Below, piece by piece: positions 43,817-55,200 of a stretch of DNA of 64,000 bases. The DNA lies in contig JBLDXI010000031.1 in assembly GCA_047495785.1 (NCBI GenBank), forward strand, positions 248,001 through 312,000, written 5' to 3'. The DNA is from Lepidodermella squamata (Eukaryota; Gastrotricha). A model generated the notes under the pieces. The model saw nothing but the letters and a program-made list of their open reading frames with translations, did no database searches and was not told the origin of the DNA. Each line of letters begins with the position of its first letter. The first letter of the stretch is position 1. Made by a program: the position numbers and the translations under genes.

Positions 43817-44690
43817 CTATACCCTCCTTCAGGGGGAGCGTTGCTTCGACGTGAACGTGTGACATGGGCCCGGCTTCCTGGGATACTCCGCGTGAAATTT
43901 CGCAACTAGCTCCGAAGAATTTTGAACATTTGAAGCAGGTTCCCAAGTCTGTTCCTCCGGGCCGTAGCCACGCCACTCCACCAAATACTTCAATTTTCAA
44001 CGTTCGAACTTGGAGTCAACGATAAATTCGCCTTCGAACTCTTTCTCGCCATCAACTTCCAATCATCAACTTCGATGTCATTAGCGATGAAAGGTTCCAA
44101 CAAAGAAGCATGAACAACCGGATTTTCATTAAAGCAGGGAGTTGAAGCTTGAAGCGTGAAATGGAGTAATTCGAACCAGTTATCATGTTGATAAGAACAG
44201 TTATTTTTTTATTTTATTTATATTTGACTTGCAATTATCGCACTTGCGATTGTAGCAAACAGTAAAACAGAAAAAGAAAGATAATTGTTCACGTATTACG
44301 GCGCCTCATTGACGACTGACGACACAAGATGTAGCTGCGTAGATATTGTTCGAGGCAAGAATTGACACGTTCCGTTTGCCCGTCAGTTTCGGGGCGAAAC
44401 GCCGTCGACATTTTGACTTGGCAATTGAGTAATTCGAGGAGTCTTCTCAAGAAATGCGACGAAAATTGTGTTCCGCGGTCACTGATGGTATCCTCCGGCA
44501 GGCCATTGAGACGAAAACCTTGATGCAAAACAGCTTGCGCCGTTTGCTCAGCAGTCGGTAGTCCCGGAAATGCAATAAAATGAACCATTTTAGTTAAACG
44601 ATCAACAAAATTCAAAATACAGGTCATACCGTTAGATGGCAGAAGTTCAACAACAAAATCCATTGAAATCGAAGACCAAGGCACAACTGC
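43817..44690 (-). pseudogene. Chromodomain Ty3/gypsy retrotransposon remnant: integrase core and chromodomain
   Basis: Minus strand. 44684-44289 encodes an integrase catalytic core: SISMDFVVEL, ISDRGTQFSSHF and ETDGQTERVNSCLEQYLR, which include the D,D,E residues. Closer to the LTR, around 43995-43830, a frame reads YLVEWRGYGPEEQTWEP, a clear chromodomain, as found at the C-terminus of chromovirus integrases. The 5' remainder (gag, protease, RT) is absent: the core is cut at 44690, where the TCCCGCA-motif island and SINE-like sequences begin. Frames between the two parts are broken. Confidence 0.75.
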
Positions 44691-44770
44691 GAGATACTAT
44701 CGCTCCGCATACTGGTCCCGCGATAGTCCCGCACCAGGCGTCAGCATTTCAAAAAACGAGACGGAATGTG

Positions 44771-44824
44771 AGCGTTGAACCAGTGGCCACTAACCCAACA
44801 CCCGCAATCGAATCGATTGCACCA
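44771..44824 (-). ncRNA. tRNA-derived SINE-like sequence, copy 1 (degenerate)
   Basis: On the minus strand the A-box-like TGGTGCAATCG (44824-44814) is followed by GGTTCAACGCT at the B-box place (44781-44771), which is degenerate. Most of the stretch is shared with the better copy at 45011-45056. Confidence 0.35.
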
Positions 44825-45000
44825 CTGGTTCCTCATGAATAACAGTCACAAATATCGTCGATTTACAATGATTTTTTGGCGATTTTGCCATTTATGCAGT
44901 CGGCTGCCTTGTCGGCTCTGGCAGTTTTTATCGATTTGCCGCCAATGCACCAGTCGAAATTAAAAATATTTTTAAATAAAATTAAAAATTAAAGAAATTG

Positions 45001-45066
45001 GATGCAGACGGGAATCGAACCAGTGGCCACTAACCCAACACGAATCGATTGCACCACTGGTTCCTC
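45001..45066 (-). ncRNA. tRNA-derived SINE-like sequence or tRNA pseudogene, copy 2
   Basis: On the minus strand TGGTGCAATCG (45056-45046) fits the RNA polymerase III A box, and GGTTCGATTCC (45021-45011) is a perfect B box, at tRNA-like spacing. The 3' side reads CCCGTCTGCATCC and is followed by AT-rich sequence. The acceptor stem does not pair with the 5' side, so this is not a working tRNA. Confidence 0.5.
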
Positions 45067-45249
45067 ATGAATAACAGTCACAAATAAATCGATTCACTAT
45101 AAACCATTATAAAACGATTAGTAGGCAAAACAAGAGTGTGAATTTAGTGAGTTCAATTGAAATTGCTGTGAATGAACTTACTCAGCCTGCTTGAAATTTC
45201 GCGGTTTTCTTAATGGCGAGAAACATGCTTTGTGAAATTTGTTTATTTT

Positions 45250-45470
45250 TCATGATGTCGCACCCGTCACCAGCATGTTGCTTTCCCGCATCACTGCGGG
45301 ATATACGCTGCGGGTCTGTCCCGCACCCCGCAGCAGTTTATCCCTTACTCATCCCGCACTCTTATCACAGTCATCCTGCACCGCCTTGGCACTTGTCCCG
45401 CACTAGTCCCGCACTAGTCCCGAACTCATACCGCATCGACCCGCACTTGTGCGGGGAGATGGACGATATT
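45250..45470. repeat. TCCCGCA short-motif island
   Basis: About a dozen TCCCGCA/TGCGGGA units in both orientations, for example CCCGCACTAGTCCCGCACTAG. A few outliers lie at 44715-44750. It sits at the edge of a LINE fragment. No clear terminal ACTTTGCATCC was found here. Confidence 0.6.
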
Positions 45471-45483
45471 TGGATGCATTAAA

Positions 45484-46350
45484 CCTTTGCCGCCACTCAT
45501 GGGCCCACGTTGATACCCGGTCGATCTCATTCTGGGTAGCACGCTCAGCTTCTGGAAAATCCACCCCTTCAACGACAGCTGTTAGGTCATCAGCATAGGC
45601 ATCGATATAACACCCCGGGGCAGTCGGCGCGGTCAGCAGATCGAAAGTGTAGACGATATAGAGCAGCGGTGAGAGCGGTGAGCCTTGCGGTACGCCGCAT
45701 TTGACGGTAACTTGTCGACTAAGGAAGCCCGCAACACGAGCCTGCAAGTTGCGATCCAGTGTGCGATCTTCGATCCCGGAGCTGCCAGGGATGGAAAAAT
45801 TTGTTTTGCTGTTTCTGCCAAAATTACTAGTTGTTTCGGCGAATAACCGAGCGAATCGAGAAAATATTGAAGATTTTCCACTAAATCACGCTCCAGAACC
45901 TTTCAAAATTGACGAAATAGCGGGATAAATTCTCATTTTGTCGTCTGGCCCGGCCGAGCTGGGGGGGATGATCCCCCCCATCCCCCCCTGAAAGTCGCAC
46001 ACTGTTGCGATCGCGAAGGAAATCGGTCAGCCACCCAGCGAGGTTTCGAGGAAGCGCAGTTTAGCAAGCTTGAACGCCAGGCCAGCACTCCACACGGAAT
46101 CGTAAGCCACCTGGACGTCCATACCAACAGCTATCACTTTTCGGTGTCGAGAGCGGGCAAGATGAACGGTGTGGGCGACTCGTAGAGGGACATCAAGTGC
46201 AGAGTGGTGCGCGCGGAACGCATACTGGTTGTCGGGCAGTGCGTGGTGGCTCTCCAGAAGCTCGCCCTACCAATGCGCCAACCAAATCCAGGCCCAACAT
46301 TTTCGCTTGAACCAAACTTCACATTAGCCAAGATCAGCGAGGAAAGTAGC
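45484..46350 (-). pseudogene. LINE C reverse transcriptase fragments
   Basis: Minus strand. Frames near 46225-45990 read YAFRAHHSALDVPLRVAHT and VGMDVQVAYDSVW, and 45747-45484 reads GVPQGSPLSPLLYIVYTFDLL and YADDLTAVVEG, the RT catalytic motifs. An unrelated segment near 45756-45950 separates them and the reading frame is shifted, so the copy is dead. Confidence 0.7.
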
Positions 46351-46460
46351 ACCAGGGACGCCAGGGACGATGAGGGTAGTACCAGGGACGCGTACCTGGT
46401 AGGTTTGAAGGTCCAAGCGTCCTCGCCAGGGACGCTGAGATCCCCGGTAGGTTGGCTGCT
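46340..46460. repeat. CAGGGACG short-motif island
   Basis: Five or so ACCAGGGACG/GCCAGGGACG units within 110 bp. Same style as the TCCCGCA and CCAGCAC islands but a different core motif. Confidence 0.55.
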
Positions 46461-46808
46461 AGAGCTTAGTTCTATCGCAAAATGAGTGTAGCCAAGGCTA
46501 TTTTCAGCCTTACTTACAGCAAAATATCTTAGCTTTGCTCGCTTCGCTCGCTATAATCATAGGGAGTGCTAATTTGAAATTTGCCCTCGACTTTCAGCGA
46601 AGAACAGAAGCATTAATTTGAGGTGAAAACTTAATTCGTAACCAACTTGGATAAATATATTTTATTTAACACAAGGTGATAAGTTTCAAGTCCTTTATAG
46701 GTGAATTAAGGTCAATTTTGTTTTTTTTTATTTTTGAAATGTTACGAGATTTTGAGCATTTTCAGGCCATTCTCGCTGCAAAACCTCTAAAAATTGCTCG
46801 CCAGTTTA
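46461..46808. other. Unassigned spacer
   Basis: AT-rich sequence between two motif islands; no gene or repeat is supported. Confidence 0.35.
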
Positions 46809-47080
46809 ACTTTGCATCCCGCACCAAGTGCGGGAAGCTGCGGGACGCGTTGTGTTGGTCTCATCCCGCAGCATCCCGCAGTTGCTCCCGCAGTCCATCC
46901 CGCCTGTCCCGCAGTTCATCCCGCAGTTCATCCCGCTTGTCCCGCTGCCCGACCCGCAGCCCATCCCGCACGTCCCGCAGTCCATCCCGCACCAAAATAT
47001 TCTGGCCGGCGGCATCCCGCAGTTTCATCCCGCACGTCCCGCAGCCCATCCCGCACTCTATCCCGCATTTCCCACTGGTT
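46809..47080. mobile_element. TCCCGCA-motif element with ACTTTGCATCCCGCACCA terminus
   Basis: The left end ACTTTGCATCCCGCACCA is preceded by TA (46807-46808). The body is a chain of TCCCGCA-type units. The same terminus occurs inverted at the right end of the element at 59363-59550. The right end here is not clear. Proline/histidine/arginine-rich frames across it are artefacts of the repeat. Confidence 0.55.
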
Positions 47081-47409
47081 ATCCGCACCTAAAAATTCCA
47101 AATATTGCAGGTGCCGGTTGAAGATTTCAGATTAAGTCATATCAACAAAACTTTTTAAAGGAAGATCGTTTTATTCATCACTTGTTGTTATTTTCTAGCT
47201 TTCTCACAGATTATTGCCTTTGATTGTATTGAGGAGTACCGAATTAAATGAAATTCATCAAAAAATCACCAGCGCTAATAAAGAAATGTCAGAGATATGC
47301 TTGCAATCCGCTAGGCTGCTTTAGATTCCAATTCCCTTATTGCCATTTTCGAACATTCTGATCTAGTATAAAAAACTCGTCAAATTGCAAACCAATAAGA
47401 ACGAAAGGC
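47081..47409. other. Spacer
   Basis: Nothing recognisable; 3' flank of the minus-strand gene at 47410-47850. Confidence 0.3.
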
Positions 47410-47850
47410 TTACAGTTTTTCGTCCAGCGTTGATGGCAAGTTTAAATTCGACTTTTTAACTGGGTCATTGAGATCTCCTTCGTCCTCGACCTCCGACCTC
47501 GGACGCTTCGCCGTCTGCCGGTTTTCGGCGTGATCAGAGTCGGAAGAGCTCAATTGGCTTTCATTCGAGTGACGATTAGTAAACCGATAAGAACCATTGC
47601 GATTAGCCACAACGAGAAGAACAGGCGGTCCATCTGAATTGAAGAGGCGGTTTATTTCAGCCAAATTCATCACGTCATTGTCACTGTCGATGAGTATTCT
47701 ATTGTTCCCGAATTGGTAGAAAATTCTGGATACGACGGCTTGGCCTATTTTGGCGATACTTCTTCGTAAAGAGCTGAAATTTAGGTCAGTCTTAACATCA
47801 ACAAAGCGACATACGTCAGGTTCGAATGAAAACTTGGATAAAAATAGCAT
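47410..47850 (-). CDS. PB1-like acidic nuclear protein (downstream copy)
   Basis: Single exon, ATG at 47850, 146 residues. Residues about 14-85 look like a PB1-type beta-grasp domain: RFVDVKTDLNFSSL, IFYQFG, RILIDSDNDVMNL. The last carries an acidic DxDxD-like cluster as in OPCA motifs. The C-terminal half is polar and acidic with a basic KRPRS nuclear-localisation-like patch. It shares F-x-QF, ILI and the DNDV block with the protein at 58568-58975, so the two are likely paralogues. The ATG lies 103 bp downstream of the recombinase-like gene's stop, and CTTTTTGTTTAG just upstream looks like a splice acceptor, cis or trans. PB1 assignment is by pattern only. Confidence 0.55.
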   Translation of the reverse strand: MLFLSKFSFEPDVCRFVDVKTDLNFSSLRRSIAKIGQAVVSRIFYQFGNNRILIDSDNDVMNLAEINRLFNSDGPPVLLVVANRNGSYRFTNRHSNESQLSSSDSDHAENRQTAKRPRSEVEDEGDLNDPVKKSNLNLPSTLDEKL

Positions 47851-49252
47851 ATTAAATCCCTAAACAAAAAGACATATGAATAGATGCTGCAATAAACCCA
47901 TATCGCAATCGAGCGATTCTTTCACTTCTGCCACTGCGAGTTGAATATTTCCCCTAGTATTTGCGCCGAGGGCGACAATATTTCTCCGAATCCGGTTTTC
48001 TGAAATTAAATGGTCAGAAATGCCGAATCCAGCACCGAAATGACTTACTTAGCAAGCAGTTCTCTGGCCATGGGGCTCAAATTCGGACAGCTTTGTTTGT
48101 CTAGCTTCGCAATTAAAACACGCGGAGTTACTCTAAAAAATCATAATAGATTATATAGAAAAATCAGCTGAATTTTTTACTTTTTTCTCCTTCTTCGGCG
48201 AACTCTTTTTCGGTGTTGCAAAGCTTGTCGAGGTGCTCGGCTGACTGCGAAAAATCCAACAGTTATACTCACAATAATATGCCAAATATCATTTATACCT
48301 GTCGGCTGGAATGTTCAAACTTCGAATCTTATCAAAAAACATGAGTGCACCGTTGTGGTTCATCAGCTCATAATGTGCCATAGCAGTAGACGGCCTAAAA
48401 CGGCAATATATCCGAATTATGTGAACAAATTTAACAACTAGCAAAATTACTTGTGCCCAGCACCCTTCGCGAAATTCGCATCCCCGAAACCATTAGTGTT
48501 GGCGTATTGGGAATGCGCGGACTTGCGGACGAGCGTGAAGCCAAATTTTTTCGGCGGAAGAGATGCTTCCTCACGCCAGCGGTCCCACCGCTTTTCCAAA
48601 ATGCGGTCGAGGTCAGAACTGTCCAATGGCTCCCCATCGATACTTAGTAAAAAGTAATTCGGCGGCTTGGGCTCCGTCGTCAGAAAATAATCTTTATTTT
48701 TCGCGAACAGCGACGGCCGCCAGTGTATCAAATACTTATCACAAATCCTCCATGTCTCTTCGTGGAAAATAACGAATCCCGCATTAGTAGTTTCTGCCTT
48801 GCACGCTACAAATAAACGAAAAATTATAACATATTAAATGGGATATAAAAAGACGAACCAAAAATGCGGACGAGGTAGACCAGCCGCCCCTCTTTCGTCG
48901 TTCGAGGTATCGCGGCCTCAAATTCTTCCACGGTCATTCGCCAGAAGCTGCTGGGTCGAATGATCGTTGTTTCGATCAGCGAGCTCGATACACACGAGGT
49001 GAAAATCAGCAGCGATTCACGGGTCGGACGACGCGAAAAATCGCCGAGTTGCATTGCCTCGTAGCGAGAAAACTCGGAGATCTCTCCGATACTCGGGAAA
49101 AGCCCCTTCTCGTACGAGTCTTCGTCGAGTTTTCGCTTGACGGCTCGCTCCTTGACTAGGCCATACTGAAGGGCTTCGCGAGCCTTATCCCACCGATCGA
49201 TCGCCTTGTCGACAAGCAGCTTCTCTTCAACAGAAGCTTCTTCGTTGACATA

Positions 49253-52200
49253 CAGGGTGTTTCAGAACTCGCGCACTATACGAATCGCATGCGGCAAATG
49301 CGCGCGCATTGTTATGCATTGTTATGCGCCTATAGAGTTATACGCGTATACTACTTTACCTATAAAAGTACTACGCACTACTGTAATAAGCATATAAAAT
49401 ATGCGTAAAACACAAATGTACAGCATACATAATAGCACTGCCGAGCTATTTTCTGGCGGGAACGTTCGAGCCTCGATAAATTTGAACTGAGTTTCATTAA
49501 ATATCTTTTTTATTTCGAGGATGATGTCATGGTTTTCTGAAACATGCTGATTGATTGGACTCTGAAGCAAGAGGTTTCGAAACAATTTCTCAATTTCCGT
49601 GGCTAGATATTTCAGAAACTGATGATTTCTGAGAAAATTCTGATTTTACTTGATTTTAAATTCGTCGAAAAATTGATGATTGATTAGTTTCCTGCCTTTG
49701 CATCATTATTATTTTCACGTTGCGTGAATACTAGACTCCGACTGCACAAGTTTAGAAAAAATGACGTAGTTTGAACCACTGGCTTGAGTTCTACATCGAG
49801 TAAAGAACGAAAATCAAGATTTCCAGTTCATTACGTCGAATAAACGCAGCGATTCCATTTCGTGGATAACTAATCAAAATTGTCACAAAATAACAACCAA
49901 GAACATTAGGAGAAAATGATGTACGGTAAAGACCAAAATACTCATGGCTAGAATTTTCATGATCTCCCGAAAACCCAAGAAAAAGTAAAAAATTGATGTT
50001 TTCCAGACTTTAAGCTACTGCATCTCCGAAAGACCGAGGGTGACAATTGCATTTTTTCATATCACAAGGAAGCCAAAGATGTCCTCTACATGGCTGTTTG
50101 GTCGCGCTGAAATTCTATCCACAGGGTTCGCAAGGAATCGCATGTCAAATGTCACGAAAATCGTCGTAGTTGGGCCGTTTTCGGCCGCAAACGGGTCATC
50201 TTTGCGACCCTCCAGTTCGAGAACCCGTGGATGAATTTTTGATTTCTTGACATCGTTAGATAGCTGAAGACCTGGTCTACAAGGCTGGCGGGTCGCGCCA
50301 AAAGTCTATCCACATGGTTCGCAAGGAATCGCATGTCAAATGTCACAAAAATCGTCGTAGTTGGGCCGTTTTGAGCCGCAAACGGGTCATCCTTACCTCC
50401 CTCCAGTTCGAGAACCCGTGGATGAATTTTTGATTTCTTGACATCGTTAGATAGCTGAAGACCTGGTCTACAAGGCTGGCGGGTCGCGCCAAAAGTCTAT
50501 CCACATGGTTCGCAAGGAATCGCATGTCAAATGTCACAAAAATCGTCGTAGTTGGGCCGTTTTGAGCCGCAAACGGGTCATCCTTACCTCCCTCCCGTTC
50601 GAGAACCCGTGGATGAATTTTTGATTTCTTGACATCGTTAGATAGCTGAAGAGCAGGTCTACAAGGCTGGCGGGTCGCGCCGAAAATCTATCCACAGGAT
50701 TCGCAAGGAATCGCATGTCAAATGTCACGAAAATCGTCGTAGTTGGGCCGTTTTCGGCCGCAAACGGGTCATCTTTGCGACCCTCCCATTCAAGAACCCG
50801 TGGATGGAATTTCGATTTCTTGGTATCGCTAGATAGCTAAGCACCCGGTCTACAAGGCTGGTTGGTCGCGCCAAAAGTCTATCCACATGGTTCGCAAGGA
50901 ATCGCATGTCAAATGTCACGAAAATCGTCGTAGTTGGGCCGTTTTCGGCCGCAAACGGGTCATCTTTGCGACCCTCCCATTCAAGAACCCGTGGATGGAA
51001 TTTCGATTTCTTGGTATCGCTAGATAGCTAAGCACCCGGTCTACAAGGCTGGTTGGTCGCGCCAAAAGTCTATCCACATGGTTCGCAAGGAATCGCATGT
51101 CAAATGTCACAAAAATCGTCGTAGTTGGGCCGTTTTGAGCCGCAAACGGGTCATCTTTGCGACCCTCCCATTCAAGAACCCGTGGATGGAATTTCGATTT
51201 CTTGGTATCGCTAGATAGCTAAGCACCCGGTCTACAAGGCTGGTTGGTCGCGCCAAAAGTCTATCCACATGGTTCGCAAGGAATCGCATGTCAAATGTCA
51301 CGAAAATCGTCGTAGTTGGGCCGTTTTCGGCCGCAAACGGGTCATCTTTGCGACCCTCCCATTCAAGAACCCGTGGATGGAATTTCGATTTCTTGGTATC
51401 GCTAGATAGCTAAGCACCCGGTCTACAAGGCTGGTTGGTCGCGCCAAAAGTCTATCCACATGGTTCGCAAGGAATCGCATGTCAAATGTCACAAAAATCG
51501 TCGTAGTTGGGCCGTTTTGAGCCGCAAACGGGTCATCCTTACCTCCCTCCCGTTCGAGAACCCGCGGATGAATTTTTGATTTCTTGACATCGTTAGATAG
51601 CTGAAGAGCAGGTCTACAAGGCTGGCGGGTCGCGCCGAAAATCTATCCACAGGATTCGCAAGGAATCGCATGTCAAATGTCACAAAAATCGTCGTAGTTG
51701 GGCCGTTTTGAGCCGCAAACGGGTCATCCTTACCTCCCTCCCGTTCGAGAACCCGTGGATGAATTTTTGATTTCTTGACATCGTTAGATAGCTGAAGAGC
51801 AGGTCTACAAGGCTGGCGGGTCGCGCCGAAAATCTATCCACATGGTTCGCAAGGAATCGCATGTCAAATGTCACAAAAATCGTCGTAGTTGGGCCGTTTT
51901 GAGCCGCAAACGGGTCATCCTTACCTCCCTCCAGTTCGAGAACCCGTGGATGAATTTTTGATTTCTTGACATCGTTAGATAGCTGAAGACCTGGTCTACA
52001 AGGCTGGCGGGTCGCGCCAAAAGTCTATCCACATGGTTCGCAAGGAATCGCATGTCAAATGTCACAAAAATCGTCGTAGTTGGGCCGTTTTGAGCCGCAA
52101 ACGGGTCATCCTTACCTCCCTCCCGTTCGAGAACCCGTGGATGAATTTTTGATTTCTTGACATCGTTAGATAGCTGAAGAGCAGGTCTACAAGGCTGGCG

Positions 52201-55200
52201 GGTCGCGCCGAAAATCTATCCACAGGATTCGCAAGGAATCGCATGTCAAATGTCACGAAAATCGTCGTAGTTGGGCCGTTTTCGGCCGCAAACGGGTCAT
52301 CTTTGCGACCCTCCCATTCAAGAACCCGTGGATGGAATTTCGATTTCTTGGTATCGCTAGATAGCTAAGCACCCGGTCTACAAGGCTGGTTGGTCGCGCC
52401 AAAAGTCTATCCACATGGTTCGCAAGGAATCGCATGTCAAATGTCACAAAAATCGTCGTAGTTGGGCCGTTTTGAGCCGCAAACGGGTCATCCTTACCTC
52501 CCTCCAGTTCGAGAACCCGTGGATGAATTTTTGATTTCTTGACATCGTTAGATAGCTGAAGACCTGGTCTACAAGGCTGGCGGGTCGCGCCAAAAGTCTA
52601 TCCACATGGTTCGCAAGGAATCGCATGTCAAATGTCACAAAAATCGTCGTAGTTGGGCCGTTTTGAGCCGCAAACGGGTCATCCTTACCTCCCTCCAGTT
52701 CGAGAACCCGTGGATGAATTTTTGATTTCTTGGTATCGCTAGATAGCTAAGCACCCGGTCTACAAGGCTGGTTGGTCGCGCCAAAAGTCTATCCACATGG
52801 TTCGCAAGGAATCGCATGTCAAATGTCACAAAAATCGTCGTAGTTGGGCCGTTTTGAGCCGCAAACGGGTCATCCTTACCTCCCTCCCGTTCGAGAACCC
52901 GCGGATGAATTTTTGATTTCTTGACATCGTTAGATAGCTGAAGAGCAGGTCTACAAGGCTGGCGGGTCGCGCCGAAAATCTATCCACAGGATTCGCAAGG
53001 AATCGCATGTCAAATGTCACAAAAATCGTCGTAGTTGGGCCGTTTTGAGCCGCAAACGGGTCATCCTTACCTCCCTCCCGTTCGAGAACCCGTGGATGAA
53101 TTTTTGATTTCTTGACATCGTTAGATAGCTGAAGAGCAGGTCTACAAGGCTGGCGGGTCGCGCCGAAAATCTATCCACATGGTTCGCAAGGAATCGCATG
53201 TCAAATGTCACAAAAATCGTCGTAGTTGGGCCGTTTTGAGCCGCAAACGGGTCATCCTTACCTCCCTCCAGTTCGAGAACCCGTGGATGAATTTTTGATT
53301 TCTTGACATCGTTAGATAGCTGAAGACCTGGTCTACAAGGCTGGCGGGTCGCGCCAAAAGTCTATCCACATGGTTCGCAAGGAATCGCATGTCAAATGTC
53401 ACAAAAATCGTCGTAGTTGGGCCGTTTTGAGCCGCAAACGGGTCATCCTTACCTCCCTCCAGTTCGAGAACCCGTGGATGAATTTTTGATTTCTTGACAT
53501 CGTTAGATAGCTGAAGACCTGGTCTACAAGGCTGGCGGGTCGCGCCAAAAGTCTATCCACATGGTTCGCAAGGAATCGCATGTCAAATGTCACAAAAATC
53601 GTCGTAGTTGGGCCGTTTTGAGCCGCAAACGGGTCATCCTTACCTCCCTCCCGTTCGAGAACCCGTGGATGAATTTTTGATTTCTTGACATCGTTAGATA
53701 GCTGAAGAGCAGGTCTACAAGGCTGGCGGGTCGCGCCGAAAATCTATCCACAGGATTCGCAAGGAATCGCATGTCAAATGTCACGAAAATCGTCGTAGTT
53801 GGGCCGTTTTCGGCCGCAAACGGGTCATCCTTACCTCCCTCCAGTTCGAGAACCCGTGGATGAATTTTTGATTTCTTGGTATCGCTAGATAGCTAAGCAC
53901 CCGGTCTACAAGGCTGGTTGGTCGCGCCAAAAGTCTATCCACATGGTTCGCAAGGAATCGCATGTCAAATGTCACAAAAATCGTCGTAGTTGGGCCGTTT
54001 TGAGCCGCAAACGGGTCATCCTTACCTCCCTCCAGTTCGAGAACCCGTGGATGAATTTTTGATTTCTTGACATCGTTAGATAGCTGAAGACCTGGTCTAC
54101 AAGGCTGGCGGGTCGCGCCAAAAGTCTATCCACATGGTTCGCAAGGAATCGCATGTCAAATGTCACAAAAATCGTCGTAGTTGGGCCGTTTTGAGCCGCA
54201 AACGGGTCATCCTTACCTCCCTCCAGTTCGAGAACCCGTGGATGAATTTTTGATTTCTTGACATCGTTAGATAGCTGAAGAGCAGGTCTACAAGGCTGGC
54301 GGGTCGCGCCGAAAATCTATCCACATGGTTCGCAAGGAATCGCATGTCAAATGTCACAAAAATCGTCGTAGTTGGGCCGTTTTGAGCCGCAAACGGGTCA
54401 TCCTTACCTCCCTCCAGTTCGAGAACCCGTGGATGAATTTTTGATTTCTTGACATCGTTAGATAGCTGAAGACCTGGTCTACAAGGCTGGCGGGTCGCGC
54501 CAAAAGTCTATCCACATGGTTCGCAAGGAATCGCATGTCAAATGTCACAAAAATCGTCGTAGTTGGGCCGTTTTGAGCCGCAAACGGGTCATCCTTACCT
54601 CCCTCCAGTTCGAGAACCCGTGGATGAATTTTTGATTTCTTGACATCGTTAGATAGCTGAAGACCTGGTCTACAAGGCTGGCGGGTCGCGCCAAAAGTCT
54701 ATCCACATGGTTCGCAAGGAATCGCATGTCAAATGTCACAAAAATCGTCGTAGTTGGGCCGTTTTGAGCCGCAAACGGGTCATCTTTGCGACCCTCCCAT
54801 TCAAGAACCCGTGGATGGAATTTCGATTTCTTGACATCGTTAGATAGCTGAAGAGCAGGTCTACAAGGCTGGCGGGTCGCGCCGAAAATCTATCCACAGG
54901 ATTCGCAAGGAATCGCATGTCAAATGTCACGAAAATCGTCGTAGTTGGGCCGTTTTCGGCCGCAAACGGGTCATCTTTGCGACCCTCCCATTCAAGAACC
55001 CGTGGATGGAATTTCGATTTCTTGGTATCGCTAGATAGCTAAGCACCCGGTCTACAAGGCTGGTTGGTCGCGCCAAAAGTCTATCCACATGGTTCGCAAG
55101 GAATCGCATGTCAAATGTCACAAAAATCGTCGTAGTTGGGCCGTTTTGAGCCGCAAACGGGTCATCCTTACCTCCCTCCAGTTCGAGAACCCGTGGATGA

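Noticed and set aside
46794-47121. Pro/His/Arg-rich frames on both strands
   Set aside because: They are translations of the TCCCGCA short-motif repeat, open in several frames at once.
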